Program-made: the position numbers and the translations under genes
Notes under the pieces: generated by a model
The model's input: only the letters and a program-made list of their open reading frames with translations
The model's database searches: none
What the model was told of the DNA's origin: nothing
Shown: positions 16,085-25,166 of the stretch, piece by piece
Numbering within the stretch: the first letter of the stretch is position 1
Layout of the letters: each line of letters begins with the position of its first letter
Assembly: GCF_002735905.1 (NCBI RefSeq)
Contig: NZ_PEBD01000010.1
Coordinates: forward strand, 1,116,001-1,180,000
From: Williamsia muralis
GTDB taxonomy: Bacteria; Actinomycetota; Actinomycetes; Mycobacteriales; Mycobacteriaceae
Reading direction: 5' to 3'
Length of the DNA stretch: 64,000 nucleotides

Positions 16085-18211
16085 ATGGACACGATGCACA
16101 ATCACTCGGCTCACGCCGAACATCACGCAGCGCATGAGGGAATGGACCATCAGGGTGGTCATGAGGGACACGCGGGGCACTCCGGCCACGGCGATCACGT
16201 CGGACAGTTCCGCCGACTGTTCTGGATCATGCTCGCGCTCGCAGTCCCGGTCGTCGGATTTTCGAGCATGTTCGCAATGCTCATCGGCTACGAATTACCC
16301 GCCCACGGGTTTGTCGCGTGGATCTCGCCGGTGCTCGGCACAGTCATGTTCGTGTGGGGCGGCCGCCCGTTCCTCAGCGGCGCGGTCGGCGAGATCCGCT
16401 CGCGGGCCCCCGGAATGATGCTGCTCATCGCTCTTGCCATCACGGTCGCGTTCGTTGCCTCATGGGGCGCGAGCCTCGATGTGCTGCACCATGATCTGGA
16501 TTTCTGGTGGGAGCTGGCGCTGCTGATCGTCATCATGCTGCTCGGGCACTGGATCGAGATGCGTTCGCTGGCACAGACCACGTCAGCACTCGACTCGCTG
16601 GCCGCACTGTTGCCCGACGAGGCCGAGAAGGTCGACGGTGGCTCCACGGTGCTCGTACCTCCCGCGGAACTCCGTCTCGGCGACGTTGTTCTCGTGCGTC
16701 CGGGAGCGAGTGTGCCGGCTGATGGAACGATCATCGACGGGACCGCCGAGGTCGACGAGTCGATGGTGACGGGCGAGTCGCGCACCATCCGCCGGACGGT
16801 CGGGGACGCTGTGGTGGCCGGAACCGTCGCCACCGATTCAGCTCTGCGCGTTCGTGTCACGGCCATCGGTGACGACACCGCGCTGGCGGGTATCCAGCGA
16901 CTGGTGTCCGAGGCGCAGAACTCGTCGTCGCGGGCGCAGCGCCTCGCCGACCGCGCGGCCGCGTGGCTCTTCTGGTACGCGCTCGGTGCCGCAGCCCTCA
17001 CCGCAATTGTCTGGTCGGTTCTCGGATCCACCGACGACGCGGTGGTGCGCACCATCACCGTGCTGGTGATCGCGTGCCCTCACGCTCTGGGGCTGGCAAT
17101 ACCTCTCGTGGTGGCGATCGCCACCGAGCGCGCGGCGCGTGCAGGCGTATTGGTCAAAGACCGCCTCGCTCTTGAACGCATGCGGTCGGTCGACGCGGTG
17201 TTGTTCGACAAGACCGGCACATTGACGCAGGGGGAGCCGACGGTTGTCGCGGTCCACGCACTCGGTACGTCGACCGAGGACCAAGTGCTTGCCCTGGCTG
17301 CGGCGGTGGAGTCGGACAGCGAGCATCCGTTGGGCAAAGCGATCGTCGAGGCCGCCAAGGCGCGACAGCTGCAGGTTCCTCCTGCCGAACAGTTCCGGGC
17401 GTCGCCGGCCGAAGGGGTGTCGGCGTCAGTGGAAGGGCAGCATGTCCGGGTCGGGGGCCCGCGCATGTTGGAGCGATACCAGCACTCCGAGGTCGAGGCC
17501 GCCGAGAAATGGCGTGCCGACGGAGCCACCATCCTGCACGTACTCGTCGACGACGAGGTGGTCGGAGCACTGAAGTTGGCCGACGACATCAGGTCGGAAT
17601 CGCGGGAAGCCGTTGCGGCACTCCATCGACTCGACATCGAGGTTGTCATGATCACCGGTGACGCCGAAGCGGTGGCCCGGTCGGTGGCGACCGAGCTGGG
17701 TATCGACCGCGTGTTCGCCGACGTTCGGCCGGAGGACAAGGCGTCGAAGGTCGAAGAATTGCAGGGCGCCGGACGCACGACCGCCATGGTGGGTGACGGG
17801 GTGAACGATGCGCCCGCGCTGGCCCAGGCCGATGTCGGCATCGCCATCGGCGCCGGGACCGACGTCGCGATCGCATCGGCAGGGGTCATCCTGGCCGGGG
17901 ACGATCCGCGTTCGGTCGTGTCGGTGATCGAGTTGTCCAAGGCGGGCTACCGGAAAATGAAGCAAAACCTCTGGTGGGCAGCGGGATACAACTTGATCTC
18001 CGTGCCGCTGGCTGCTGGACTGCTGGCCCCGATCGGGTTCGTGCTGCCGATGTCTGTGGGTGCCATCCTCATGTCGGTGTCGACGGTGGTGGTCGCACTC
18101 AACGCGCAGCTCCTGCGTCGGCTGGATCTGCGGCCGGACGCCCGCGATGCCGGGACCAAGGCCGCGAACGCTGGGCAAGGTGGAGCAGACATGGCAACAT
18201 CGCGCTTGTGA
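16085..18211 (+). CDS. Copper-translocating P-type ATPase, CPH class (CopB-like)
   Basis: 708 aa, P1B-type. The N-terminus is a His-rich metal-binding tail (about ten His in the first 40 residues) rather than a CxxC domain. Six to eight membrane segments are visible. The ion-path motif is CPH (331-333) instead of the CPC of CopA, which defines the CopB-like group usually linked to Cu(II) or Cu(I) export. Phosphorylation site DKTGTLTQGE (Asp375), the SEHPLGKAI motif of P1B ATPases, and GDGVNDAPALAQADVGIAIG are intact. ATG 16085 fits a leaderless transcript. The stop overlaps the next gene by 4 nt. Confidence 0.93.
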   Translation: MDTMHNHSAHAEHHAAHEGMDHQGGHEGHAGHSGHGDHVGQFRRLFWIMLALAVPVVGFSSMFAMLIGYELPAHGFVAWISPVLGTVMFVWGGRPFLSGAVGEIRSRAPGMMLLIALAITVAFVASWGASLDVLHHDLDFWWELALLIVIMLLGHWIEMRSLAQTTSALDSLAALLPDEAEKVDGGSTVLVPPAELRLGDVVLVRPGASVPADGTIIDGTAEVDESMVTGESRTIRRTVGDAVVAGTVATDSALRVRVTAIGDDTALAGIQRLVSEAQNSSSRAQRLADRAAAWLFWYALGAAALTAIVWSVLGSTDDAVVRTITVLVIACPHALGLAIPLVVAIATERAARAGVLVKDRLALERMRSVDAVLFDKTGTLTQGEPTVVAVHALGTSTEDQVLALAAAVESDSEHPLGKAIVEAAKARQLQVPPAEQFRASPAEGVSASVEGQHVRVGGPRMLERYQHSEVEAAEKWRADGATILHVLVDDEVVGALKLADDIRSESREAVAALHRLDIEVVMITGDAEAVARSVATELGIDRVFADVRPEDKASKVEELQGAGRTTAMVGDGVNDAPALAQADVGIAIGAGTDVAIASAGVILAGDDPRSVVSVIELSKAGYRKMKQNLWWAAGYNLISVPLAAGLLAPIGFVLPMSVGAILMSVSTVVVALNAQLLRRLDLRPDARDAGTKAANAGQGGADMATSRL

Positions 18212-18657
18212 CCAGCGACTCCGCCGCAGCGCAGAACCTTCGAGACCTTGCTCTGCTGCGACGCGTTCGCGATCGGATCGACCGCGAGTATGCGGACCCA
18301 CTGAACGTCGAGGCTCTCGCCCGAGGTGTGAACATGTCGGCTGGTCATCTCAGTCGCCAGTTCAAGCTCGCCTACGGCGAGTCGCCGTACTCCTATCTGA
18401 TGACCCGGCGGATCGAGCGTGCGAAGGCGCTACTCCAGCGGGGCGATCTGAACGTCACCGAAGTGTGTTTCGCCGTGGGTTGTTCGTCGCTGGGAACGTT
18501 CAGCACCCGCTTCACCGAGTTGGTCGGAAAGTCGCCGAGCACCTACCGGAGTGAGGCTGCGGGTGAGACCGCAGGGATGCCGTCCTGCGTCACGAAGAAG
18601 GTGGCCAGACCGATCAGGAATCGAGAAGCCAAAGGCGTCACGTCGCAACTAGCGTGA
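18208..18657 (+). CDS. AraC-type helix-turn-helix regulator (DNA-binding domain only)
   Basis: 149 aa. Two helix-turn-helix units of the AraC/XylS family: VEALARGVNMSAGHLSRQFK and VTEVCFAVGCSSLGTFSTRF, the second followed by GKSPSTYR. There is no separate ligand-binding domain, so any signal must come another way. The GTG start overlaps the ATPase stop (GTGA), and its own stop overlaps the next start, so it is coupled on both sides. AraC-VOC gene pairs of this type are common in actinobacteria. What it controls, and whether being read with the copper ATPase matters, is unknown. Confidence 0.85.
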   Translation: MTSDSAAAQNLRDLALLRRVRDRIDREYADPLNVEALARGVNMSAGHLSRQFKLAYGESPYSYLMTRRIERAKALLQRGDLNVTEVCFAVGCSSLGTFSTRFTELVGKSPSTYRSEAAGETAGMPSCVTKKVARPIRNREAKGVTSQLA

Positions 18658-19073
18658 TCGCCATGGACATCAACATTCATTCGAGTTTCCTTCCACACAC
18701 CGACCCGGAGGCTTCCAAGGCCTTCTACCGGGACACCCTCGGCTTCGAGGTCCGCAATGAGGTCGGCTACAACGACATGTACTGGATCACGGTCGGACCG
18801 AAGGGGCAGCCCGACGTCAACATCGTGCTGGCACCGCCGGGTGCCGACCCGGGCATCACCGACGATGAGCGGCGCACGATCACCGAGATGATGGCCAAGG
18901 GCACGTACGCGAGCCTGCTGCTCGCCACCAAGGACCTGGACGACACGTTCGAGCGTGTGCAGGCAAACGGCACCGAGGTGGTGCAGGAGCCGACGCAACA
19001 GCCGTACGGCATCCGGGACTGCGCGATCCGTGACCCGGCAGGCAACATGATCCGCATTCAGGAAGTTTCCTGA
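18654..19073 (+). CDS. VOC (glyoxalase/dioxygenase superfamily) protein
   Basis: 139 aa with two beta-alpha-beta-beta-beta modules. Module one is DPEASKAFYRDTLGFEVRNE; module two ends GIRDCAIRDPAGNMIRIQE. Metal ligands of the superfamily (His/Glu at strand ends) are only partly visible: a His near residue 8 and a Glu near the C-terminus. It could be a lyase, a dioxygenase or an antibiotic-binding protein; no substrate can be assigned. GTG 18654 overlaps the AraC stop by 4 nt; ATG 18663 is the alternative. Confidence 0.8.
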   Translation: MIAMDINIHSSFLPHTDPEASKAFYRDTLGFEVRNEVGYNDMYWITVGPKGQPDVNIVLAPPGADPGITDDERRTITEMMAKGTYASLLLATKDLDDTFERVQANGTEVVQEPTQQPYGIRDCAIRDPAGNMIRIQEVS

Positions 19074-19133
19074 TCTGACGGCCGGCTCACCCCGCGCTGA
19101 TCCTCAACCGGCACACCGGGCGGGGGAAACCCA

Positions 19134-19144
19134 GTACACTGTAC
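19134..19144 (+). promoter_or_regulatory. Small palindrome upstream of the UvrA-like gene
   Basis: GTACA-C-TGTAC is an 11-nt palindrome 62 nt before the UvrA-like start. It resembles a short operator of a TetR-type repressor and overlaps a TACACT that could serve as a -10. The arms are short, so chance is possible. Confidence 0.3.
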
Positions 19145-19206
19145 GAAACTAGACCGAGTCGGCGCTCTGCCGCGACGTCGCGCCAACAGATGGAGACCGG
19201 AGCAGC

Positions 19207-21591
19207 ATGGCCACCACCAAGAACCCGCAACCGCAGGAACCGCACATCGCCGACACCCACGACCTGATCCGCGTGCAGGGTGCCCGGGTGAACAATCTCA
19301 AAGACATCAGCGTGGAGATCCCGAAGCGCAGGCTCACGGTGTTCACCGGAGTCTCCGGTTCGGGCAAGAGTTCGCTGGTGTTCAGCACCATCGCTGCCGA
19401 GTCGCAGCGCATGATCAACGAGACGTACAGCGCTTTCCTGCAGGGTTTCATGCCCACCTTGGCGCGTCCGGAAGTCGATGTCATGGACGGTCTCACCACC
19501 GCCATCATCGTCGACCAGCAGCGGATGGGATCGGACCCGCGGTCGACCGTCGGTACGGCGACCGACGCCAACGCGATGCTTCGAATCCTGTTCAGCCGGC
19601 TCGGCAAACCGCACATCGGATCCCCACAAGCCTTCTCGTTCAACGTCGCGTCGATCTCCGGTGCGGGTGCGGTGACGATCGAGCGTGGGGGACGGGAGAC
19701 CAAGGAGCGGCGGACTTTCAGCATCACCGGTGGCATGTGTCCGCGGTGTGAGGGGCGGGGGGCGGTGTCCGACATCGACCTCACCGCGCTGTACGACGCC
19801 GACAAGTCGCTCAACGAAGGCGCCATCACCATTCCCGGGTACAGCATGGAGGGGTGGTACGGCCGAATCTTTCGGGGCTGCGGCTACTTCGACCCCGACA
19901 AGCCGATCAGCAAGTTCACCAAGAAGCAGTTGAACGACCTGCTTTACCGGGAACCGACCAAGATCAAGGTCGATGGCATCAACCTGACCTACCAGGGGTT
20001 GATTCCGCAGATGCAGAAGTCGTTCCTGTCCAAGGACATCGACGCGCTCCAGCCGCACATCCGAGCATTTGTCGAACGGGCGGTCGCCTTCGCGACGTGT
20101 CCGGAATGCGATGGCACGCGGCTGAGTGAAGCGGCCCGCTCGTCGAAGATCAACAAGATCAGCATCGCCGATGCCTGTGCGATGCAGATCAGCGATCTCG
20201 CCGAGTGGGTACGTGGACTGGACGAGCCGTCGGTGGCCGGTTTGTTGTCCAACCTGCAGCAGACTCTCGACTCGTTCGTCGAGATCGGGCTGGGCTACCT
20301 CTCACTGGACCGTCCCTCAGGCACCTTGTCCGGGGGAGAAGCGCAGCGCACCAAGATGATCCGGCATCTCGGGTCATCGCTGACCGATGTCACGTACGTC
20401 TTCGACGAACCGACGATCGGGCTGCACCCGCACGACATCGAGCGCATGAACGGTCTGCTGCTGCGGCTGCGCGACAAGGGCAACACCGTGTTGGTGGTGG
20501 AGCACAAGCCGGAGACCATCGCGATCGGCGACCACGTGGTGGATCTCGGTCCGCGCGCCGGCACCGAAGGCGGTCAGGTGATGTTCGAGGGCACTGTGGA
20601 GGGATTGCGGGCCAGCGACACCCTGACCGGGCATCACCTCGACGACCGGGCGCAGCTGAAGCCCTCGGTGCGTGAACCGTCGGGCGCTCTGGAGGTACGC
20701 GGGGCCGATACTCACAACCTGCAGAAGGTCGACGTCGACATCCCCCTCGGCGTGCTCGTTGTCCTCACCGGGGTCGCCGGATCGGGCAAGAGTTCGCTCA
20801 TCCAGGGTTCGGTGACCGGTCTCGACGAGGTGATCTCGGTGGACCAGGCCCCGATCAAGGGGTCGCGGCGAAGTAACCCGGCCACGTACACCGGATTGCT
20901 CGACCCCATCCGCAAGGCGTTCGCAAAGGAGAACGGGGTCAAGCCGGCGCTCTTCAGCGCCAACTCCGAGGGCGCCTGCCCCACCTGTAACGGCGCGGGC
21001 GTCATCTACTCCGACTTGGCGATGATGGCCGGGGTGGCCAGTACCTGCGAGGAGTGCGACGGCAAGCGGTTCCAGGCCGCGGTGCTCGAATACACCTTCG
21101 GCGGACGCGACATCAGCGAAGTGCTGGGCATGTCGGTGGCCGAGGCGGAAGCGTTCTTCAGCGATGGTGATGCGAAATTGCCTGCGGCGCACAAGATCCT
21201 CGACAGGTTGGCCGACGTGGGGCTGGGCTACATCAAGCTCGGACAACCGCTGACCACGTTGTCCGGCGGTGAACGGCAGCGGATCAAGTTGGCTACCCAG
21301 ATGGCCGGCAAGGGCGGGATCTATGTGCTCGACGAACCAACTACCGGCCTGCACCTCGCCGACGTCGAGAATCTCCTCGGCCTGCTCGACCGGTTGGTCG
21401 AATCGGGGAAATCGGTCATCGTCATCGAGCATCACCAGGCCGTGATGGCACACGCGGACTGGATCATCGATCTCGGGCCGGGGGCCGGTCACGATGGTGG
21501 CCGGGTTGTCTTCGAGGGCACACCCGCCGACCTCGTCGCGGCACGGTCCACCCTCACCGGCGAACACCTCGCGGCGTACGTCGGCGCCTGA
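19207..21591 (+). CDS. Short UvrA-like ABC ATPase (excinuclease subunit A paralogue)
   Basis: 794 aa, two ABC ATPase halves. Walker A motifs are [10 protein letters not shown] (near residue 55) and [10 protein letters not shown] (near 525). ABC signatures are [11 protein letters not shown] and [11 protein letters not shown]. Zinc-binding Cys clusters CPRCEGRG and CPTCNGAG...CEECDGKRF are present. Canonical UvrA is about 950 aa; the distance between the first Walker A and first signature is roughly 150 residues shorter here, as in paralogues lacking the UvrB-binding region. Such proteins are implicated in resistance to DNA-binding drugs. GGAGCAGC precedes ATG 19207. It is not in an operon. Confidence 0.88.
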   Translation: MATTKNPQPQEPHIADTHDLIRVQGARVNNLKDISVEIPKRRLTVFTGVSGSGKSSLVFSTIAAESQRMINETYSAFLQGFMPTLARPEVDVMDGLTTAIIVDQQRMGSDPRSTVGTATDANAMLRILFSRLGKPHIGSPQAFSFNVASISGAGAVTIERGGRETKERRTFSITGGMCPRCEGRGAVSDIDLTALYDADKSLNEGAITIPGYSMEGWYGRIFRGCGYFDPDKPISKFTKKQLNDLLYREPTKIKVDGINLTYQGLIPQMQKSFLSKDIDALQPHIRAFVERAVAFATCPECDGTRLSEAARSSKINKISIADACAMQISDLAEWVRGLDEPSVAGLLSNLQQTLDSFVEIGLGYLSLDRPSGTLSGGEAQRTKMIRHLGSSLTDVTYVFDEPTIGLHPHDIERMNGLLLRLRDKGNTVLVVEHKPETIAIGDHVVDLGPRAGTEGGQVMFEGTVEGLRASDTLTGHHLDDRAQLKPSVREPSGALEVRGADTHNLQKVDVDIPLGVLVVLTGVAGSGKSSLIQGSVTGLDEVISVDQAPIKGSRRSNPATYTGLLDPIRKAFAKENGVKPALFSANSEGACPTCNGAGVIYSDLAMMAGVASTCEECDGKRFQAAVLEYTFGGRDISEVLGMSVAEAEAFFSDGDAKLPAAHKILDRLADVGLGYIKLGQPLTTLSGGERQRIKLATQMAGKGGIYVLDEPTTGLHLADVENLLGLLDRLVESGKSVIVIEHHQAVMAHADWIIDLGPGAGHDGGRVVFEGTPADLVAARSTLTGEHLAAYVGA

Positions 21592-21662
21592 AACGTGCCG
21601 CGAACCCGGACACTCGACTGGGCGTCGGGGGCCGGTTCGCGCGCCGTAACAACGTGTTAGGT

Positions 21663-21690
21663 GTGTGCGATGATCTGATCAGTCGCACAC
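21663..21690 (+). promoter_or_regulatory. 8-bp inverted repeat in the leader of the c-di-GMP protein gene
   Basis: GTGTGCGA and TCGCACAC are exact inverted arms separated by 12 nt, ending 79 nt before the ATG. It could be a dimeric repressor operator or an RNA hairpin in the 5' leader. A weaker repeat, TAACA-ACG-TGTTA, lies just upstream at 21647-21659. No regulator can be assigned. Confidence 0.45.
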
Positions 21691-21769
21691 GGTGTGCTCG
21701 CGCTCGATCCCGGCCCGTGGAATCGTTGCCCGCAGGGCCACATGCGCGTCGGAAAGGAATGGGCGGCGC

Positions 21770-23962
21770 ATGGCCGGATTCGTGGACGACCCGCAGATCC
21801 TGCGTGCGATCCTCGAGTTGTCTCCCGACCTGATCGTGGTGTCCGAGTTCTCAGGACGGGTGGTCTACGTCAACCCGGCCGGTCGGCGACTGGTCGGATT
21901 GGCCGAATCACCGGAACGCGAACTGTTCACGGCAGACTTCTTCACACCGGCGGGCTTGTCGATCTCCGATGAGGTCGAGGACAACCTGAGGTCACGGGGA
22001 TACTGGCGTGGTCGCAGTGAGTTGCAGCACTTCCACACCCGTGCCCCCATCGCGGTAACAGTCACGACCTTTGTGGTGGAGCGGTCTGACGGCCAGCCGT
22101 CGGTGATCGCAACCATCGTCCGTGACCGCCGCCGGGGAGATGAACGTGATCGTCGGCTGCGCGAGGTCGCCGACGCTGCAGCTCAGTTCGGCGCCGAACA
22201 GAAGGCCGTCGCCGAGCTGAGCCGGCTCGCGCTGGAGGCCGAACTCCCTCATCTGCTGACCGCTGCGACCGCGGCTGCGGTGACGCTGGTCGGGGTGGAA
22301 ACCGCCATGGTCACCCGGGTGCGTGAGTCGGACAACACACGTCTGAGCCTCGAGGCGGTCACCGGTCCGCGGGGAGACGGCTTCGACGTGCCCGCGGGCA
22401 ATCACTCGCTCATGGGCTACACCTTGAGCACCGCCGATGTGGTGGTGTGCTCGGACCGCCTGGCAGAGACCCGCTTTCCCACAGAGGTGATGAAGAGCTA
22501 CGGCCTGCGTAGTGGTGTCGGCATACCCATTGCCGGCGCCACCGCACCGTGGGGAGCGCTCTCTGTCCACAGTGCCGACGCGCGCAATTATGCCGATCGC
22601 GACATCACGTTCCTCCAGACCGTGGCAGATGTGCTCTCCGCGGCCATCCGGCGCATCGAGCTCGACCGTCAGGTGCGCCAGCGCAGCATGCATGACCCTC
22701 TCACCGACCTCCCCAATCGCGCTCTGGCCTATGCGTGCATCGACGAAGCCCTTGAACGGGCAGACGCCGCCGATACCCACGTCGCCGTACTGCTCCTGGA
22801 TGTCGATGACTTCAAACTCATCAACGACAGCCTGGGGCACGAGGCGGGCGATCTCGCCCTCGTCAGGTTCGCCCAGCGACTCAGAACCGCTGTGCGAGAA
22901 CAGGATGTGGTGGCCCGACTCGGAGGCGACGAGTTCCTGATCCTCTGCGAAGAGGTGCGCGACATCGCCGAGGCGCAGCAGATCGCGCATTCCATCACCG
23001 AGCTGCTGGGCGCTCCCTACGCGCACGGCAGTGCGCCGACGCCGTTGAGTGCCAGCATCGGTGTCGCCGTCAGCGAACCGGGCTCCTCCCGGCGGGAATT
23101 GATCCACCGGGCCGATCTCGCGATGTACCGGGCAAAGGACATGGGCGCCGGTGGCCATGCGGTCTACGATGATGACGACGTGTACGACGCCGAGCGGATC
23201 CGGTCGTTGTCGATCGACCTGCGGTCGGCGCTCGAACGCGGCGACCTCACCTTGCACTATCAGCCACTGGTGGAGATCGAGTCGGGACGGATCGTCGCGG
23301 TCGAGGCACTCGCGAGATGGAACCATCCCGTACACGGCCCGGTCAGTCCGGTGGAGTTCGTGGCTGTTGCCGAAAGAACAGGATTGGCAACAGATCTCGG
23401 GACGTGGGCGCTGGCCGAGGCGTGTGCGCAGGCAGCCAGGTGGCGAGAGTTCACCACGGTGTCGATCCGGGTCAACGTGAGCGCGCTGCAATTGCGCGAC
23501 CCGGCCTTTCCGCGGGTGGTCTCACGGGTGCTGGCCGCGACCGGCCTCGAAGCATCCGCACTCGGGCTCGAGATCACCGAGACGGTGTGGGTGTCCGACA
23601 CCGCAAGGGTGGCAGGCACACTCACCGAGCTACACGACATGGGGGTGTCCCTGTTGCTCGACGACCTCGGCAGGGGCCACAGCTCGATCTACTACCTGGA
23701 TCGCTATCCGGTGTTCGAGTGCTTCAAGATCGACAAGTCGTTCATCGCAGACCTTCCGGGTGCTCGACCGGAGGCGATCGTGTCCGCGATCGTGGGCCTG
23801 GCACGAGCTTTCGACGTCACCGTCGTGGGCGAAGGTGTGGAGACTGCCGAGCAGCTCGAGGCTCTGCGGGCGTGCGGTGCGGATTATGCGCAGGGTTACC
23901 ACCTCGGCCGGCCCTCGGCCGCGGAGGACGTGACGGCAACGTTGCGGTCAGCGGTCGTGTGA
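21770..23962 (+). CDS. PAS-GAF-GGDEF-EAL cyclic-di-GMP signalling protein
   Basis: 730 aa, no membrane segment, so cytoplasmic. PAS domain ~8-115, GAF domain ~165-305, GGDEF ~315-470, EAL ~485-725. The cyclase motif GGDEF is intact (385-389), and the phosphodiesterase motif EAL is intact (512-514, VEALARW). Other EAL-domain signatures are present: EITETVWV, KIDKSFI, and DDLGRGHSS in place of the usual DDFGTGYSS. The protein could make and degrade c-di-GMP, with PAS and GAF sensing a ligand or redox state. ATG 21770 is chosen because it starts the PAS region and follows GGAAAGGA at a somewhat long spacing. Confidence 0.93.
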   Translation: MAGFVDDPQILRAILELSPDLIVVSEFSGRVVYVNPAGRRLVGLAESPERELFTADFFTPAGLSISDEVEDNLRSRGYWRGRSELQHFHTRAPIAVTVTTFVVERSDGQPSVIATIVRDRRRGDERDRRLREVADAAAQFGAEQKAVAELSRLALEAELPHLLTAATAAAVTLVGVETAMVTRVRESDNTRLSLEAVTGPRGDGFDVPAGNHSLMGYTLSTADVVVCSDRLAETRFPTEVMKSYGLRSGVGIPIAGATAPWGALSVHSADARNYADRDITFLQTVADVLSAAIRRIELDRQVRQRSMHDPLTDLPNRALAYACIDEALERADAADTHVAVLLLDVDDFKLINDSLGHEAGDLALVRFAQRLRTAVREQDVVARLGGDEFLILCEEVRDIAEAQQIAHSITELLGAPYAHGSAPTPLSASIGVAVSEPGSSRRELIHRADLAMYRAKDMGAGGHAVYDDDDVYDAERIRSLSIDLRSALERGDLTLHYQPLVEIESGRIVAVEALARWNHPVHGPVSPVEFVAVAERTGLATDLGTWALAEACAQAARWREFTTVSIRVNVSALQLRDPAFPRVVSRVLAATGLEASALGLEITETVWVSDTARVAGTLTELHDMGVSLLLDDLGRGHSSIYYLDRYPVFECFKIDKSFIADLPGARPEAIVSAIVGLARAFDVTVVGEGVETAEQLEALRACGADYAQGYHLGRPSAAEDVTATLRSAVV

Positions 23963-24076
23963 CAAGCCGTAGGACTCGACGCCAACAGGAGATGAACTCA
24001 GCTCTGCTCGCCCTGCCCAGGAACCGCCCGTGCGTTAGGTTTTCGCGGTACCAGATAACAAGGCGATGGGATCGGT

Positions 24077-25150
24077 GTGCGAAACAATCTCTTGGCGACA
24101 ACGATGGCCGCGATGGTCGCGACACTGGGACTGGTCGCGTGTGGCAACGACTCGGCCGATTCGACCGAGAGTGCAACGACCGTGCAATCGGCATCCGGAG
24201 CGGAGTCGCCGAGATCCTTTGACTTGCAGGCACATCGCGGCGGACGCGGCGAGTACACCGAGGAATCGCTGCATGCGTTCGACCAGGCCCTGTCCCTCGG
24301 GGTCAGCACCCTCGAGTTGGACATCGTGCTGACCAAGGACAACCAGCCGCTCATCTGGCACGATCCGAAAATAGACGAGACCAAATGCGCGGACACCGCG
24401 GCGGCGACACCGGGCGATCCGCAGTTCCCGTACGTCGGCGACCTCGTCCACGACCTGACCCTCGCGCAGATACGAACTCTCAACTGCGACAAGGTGCTCG
24501 CCGGCTACCCGGAAGCGCAGCCGGTGGCCGGAAACAAGATCGCGGTTCTGCCGGAACTGTTCACCCTCGTCGAGACACGGGGCGCCGATGCGGTGCGGTT
24601 CAACATCGAGACCAAGATCGAGGCGGAGAAACGCACAGACTCGGCGACACCGGAGGAGTTCGTCGGTGTCACCTTGGCGGCGGTGAAAGAGGCAGGCATG
24701 GTTGGCCGGGTCAGCATTCAGAGCTTCGACTGGCGCACACTGCCGCTGGTGCACGACGCCGAGCCGAGCATTCCGTTGGTGGCGCTCTGGGATGAGACCA
24801 CATGGAAGAAGGATTCTCAGTGGCTCGGCCCGGTTGACTTCGACGCGGTGGGCGGCGATGTGATCAAAGGGGCTTCATCGATCGACGGTGTGACGGTGTT
24901 GTCGCCCGGTTATGTGAACCCGTACCCCGACGGACAGGTACCGCCCGCGGGTTACACGCTGGTGGCCGACGAGGACTTCGTGTCCCGAGCGCATGAGTCC
25001 GGGCTGGCCGTGATCCCTTGGACCATCAACGATCCCGCCGTGATGGAGGCGCAGATCGAAGCGGGTGCAGACGGCATCATCACCGATTACCCCACTCGCC
25101 TGCGAGAGGTCATGGCCACCCGGGGGATGACTTTGCCTTCGCCCGCGTAG
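24077..25150 (+). CDS. Glycerophosphodiester phosphodiesterase family lipoprotein
   Basis: 357 aa. Signal peptide with lipobox GLVACG (Cys about residue 22), so anchored outside the cell membrane. The GDPD TIM-barrel starts at AHRGGRGEYTEESLHAF with the catalytic His-Arg, then STLELDIVLTKD (Glu-x-Asp metal ligands) and IWHDPK (second His). It ends with VIPWTINDP and GADGIITDYPTRL, as in other GDPDs. The family hydrolyses glycerophosphodiesters to glycerol-3-phosphate and an alcohol. The start is a GTG with a weak ribosome binding site. It is convergent with the GH43 gene, 16 nt apart. Confidence 0.9.
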   Translation: MRNNLLATTMAAMVATLGLVACGNDSADSTESATTVQSASGAESPRSFDLQAHRGGRGEYTEESLHAFDQALSLGVSTLELDIVLTKDNQPLIWHDPKIDETKCADTAAATPGDPQFPYVGDLVHDLTLAQIRTLNCDKVLAGYPEAQPVAGNKIAVLPELFTLVETRGADAVRFNIETKIEAEKRTDSATPEEFVGVTLAAVKEAGMVGRVSIQSFDWRTLPLVHDAEPSIPLVALWDETTWKKDSQWLGPVDFDAVGGDVIKGASSIDGVTVLSPGYVNPYPDGQVPPAGYTLVADEDFVSRAHESGLAVIPWTINDPAVMEAQIEAGADGIITDYPTRLREVMATRGMTLPSPA

Positions 25151-25166
25151 TTCTCTGGCGGTTGTC

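Noticed and set aside
21599-21641. CGCGAACC/GGTTCGCG hairpin after the UvrA-like gene as a terminator
   Set aside because: The loop is about 27 nt and there is no T-run, so it is not a convincing intrinsic terminator.
21992-23491. 499-codon minus-strand frame opposite the GGDEF-EAL gene
   Set aside because: The plus-strand gene has intact catalytic motifs; the antisense frame has none.
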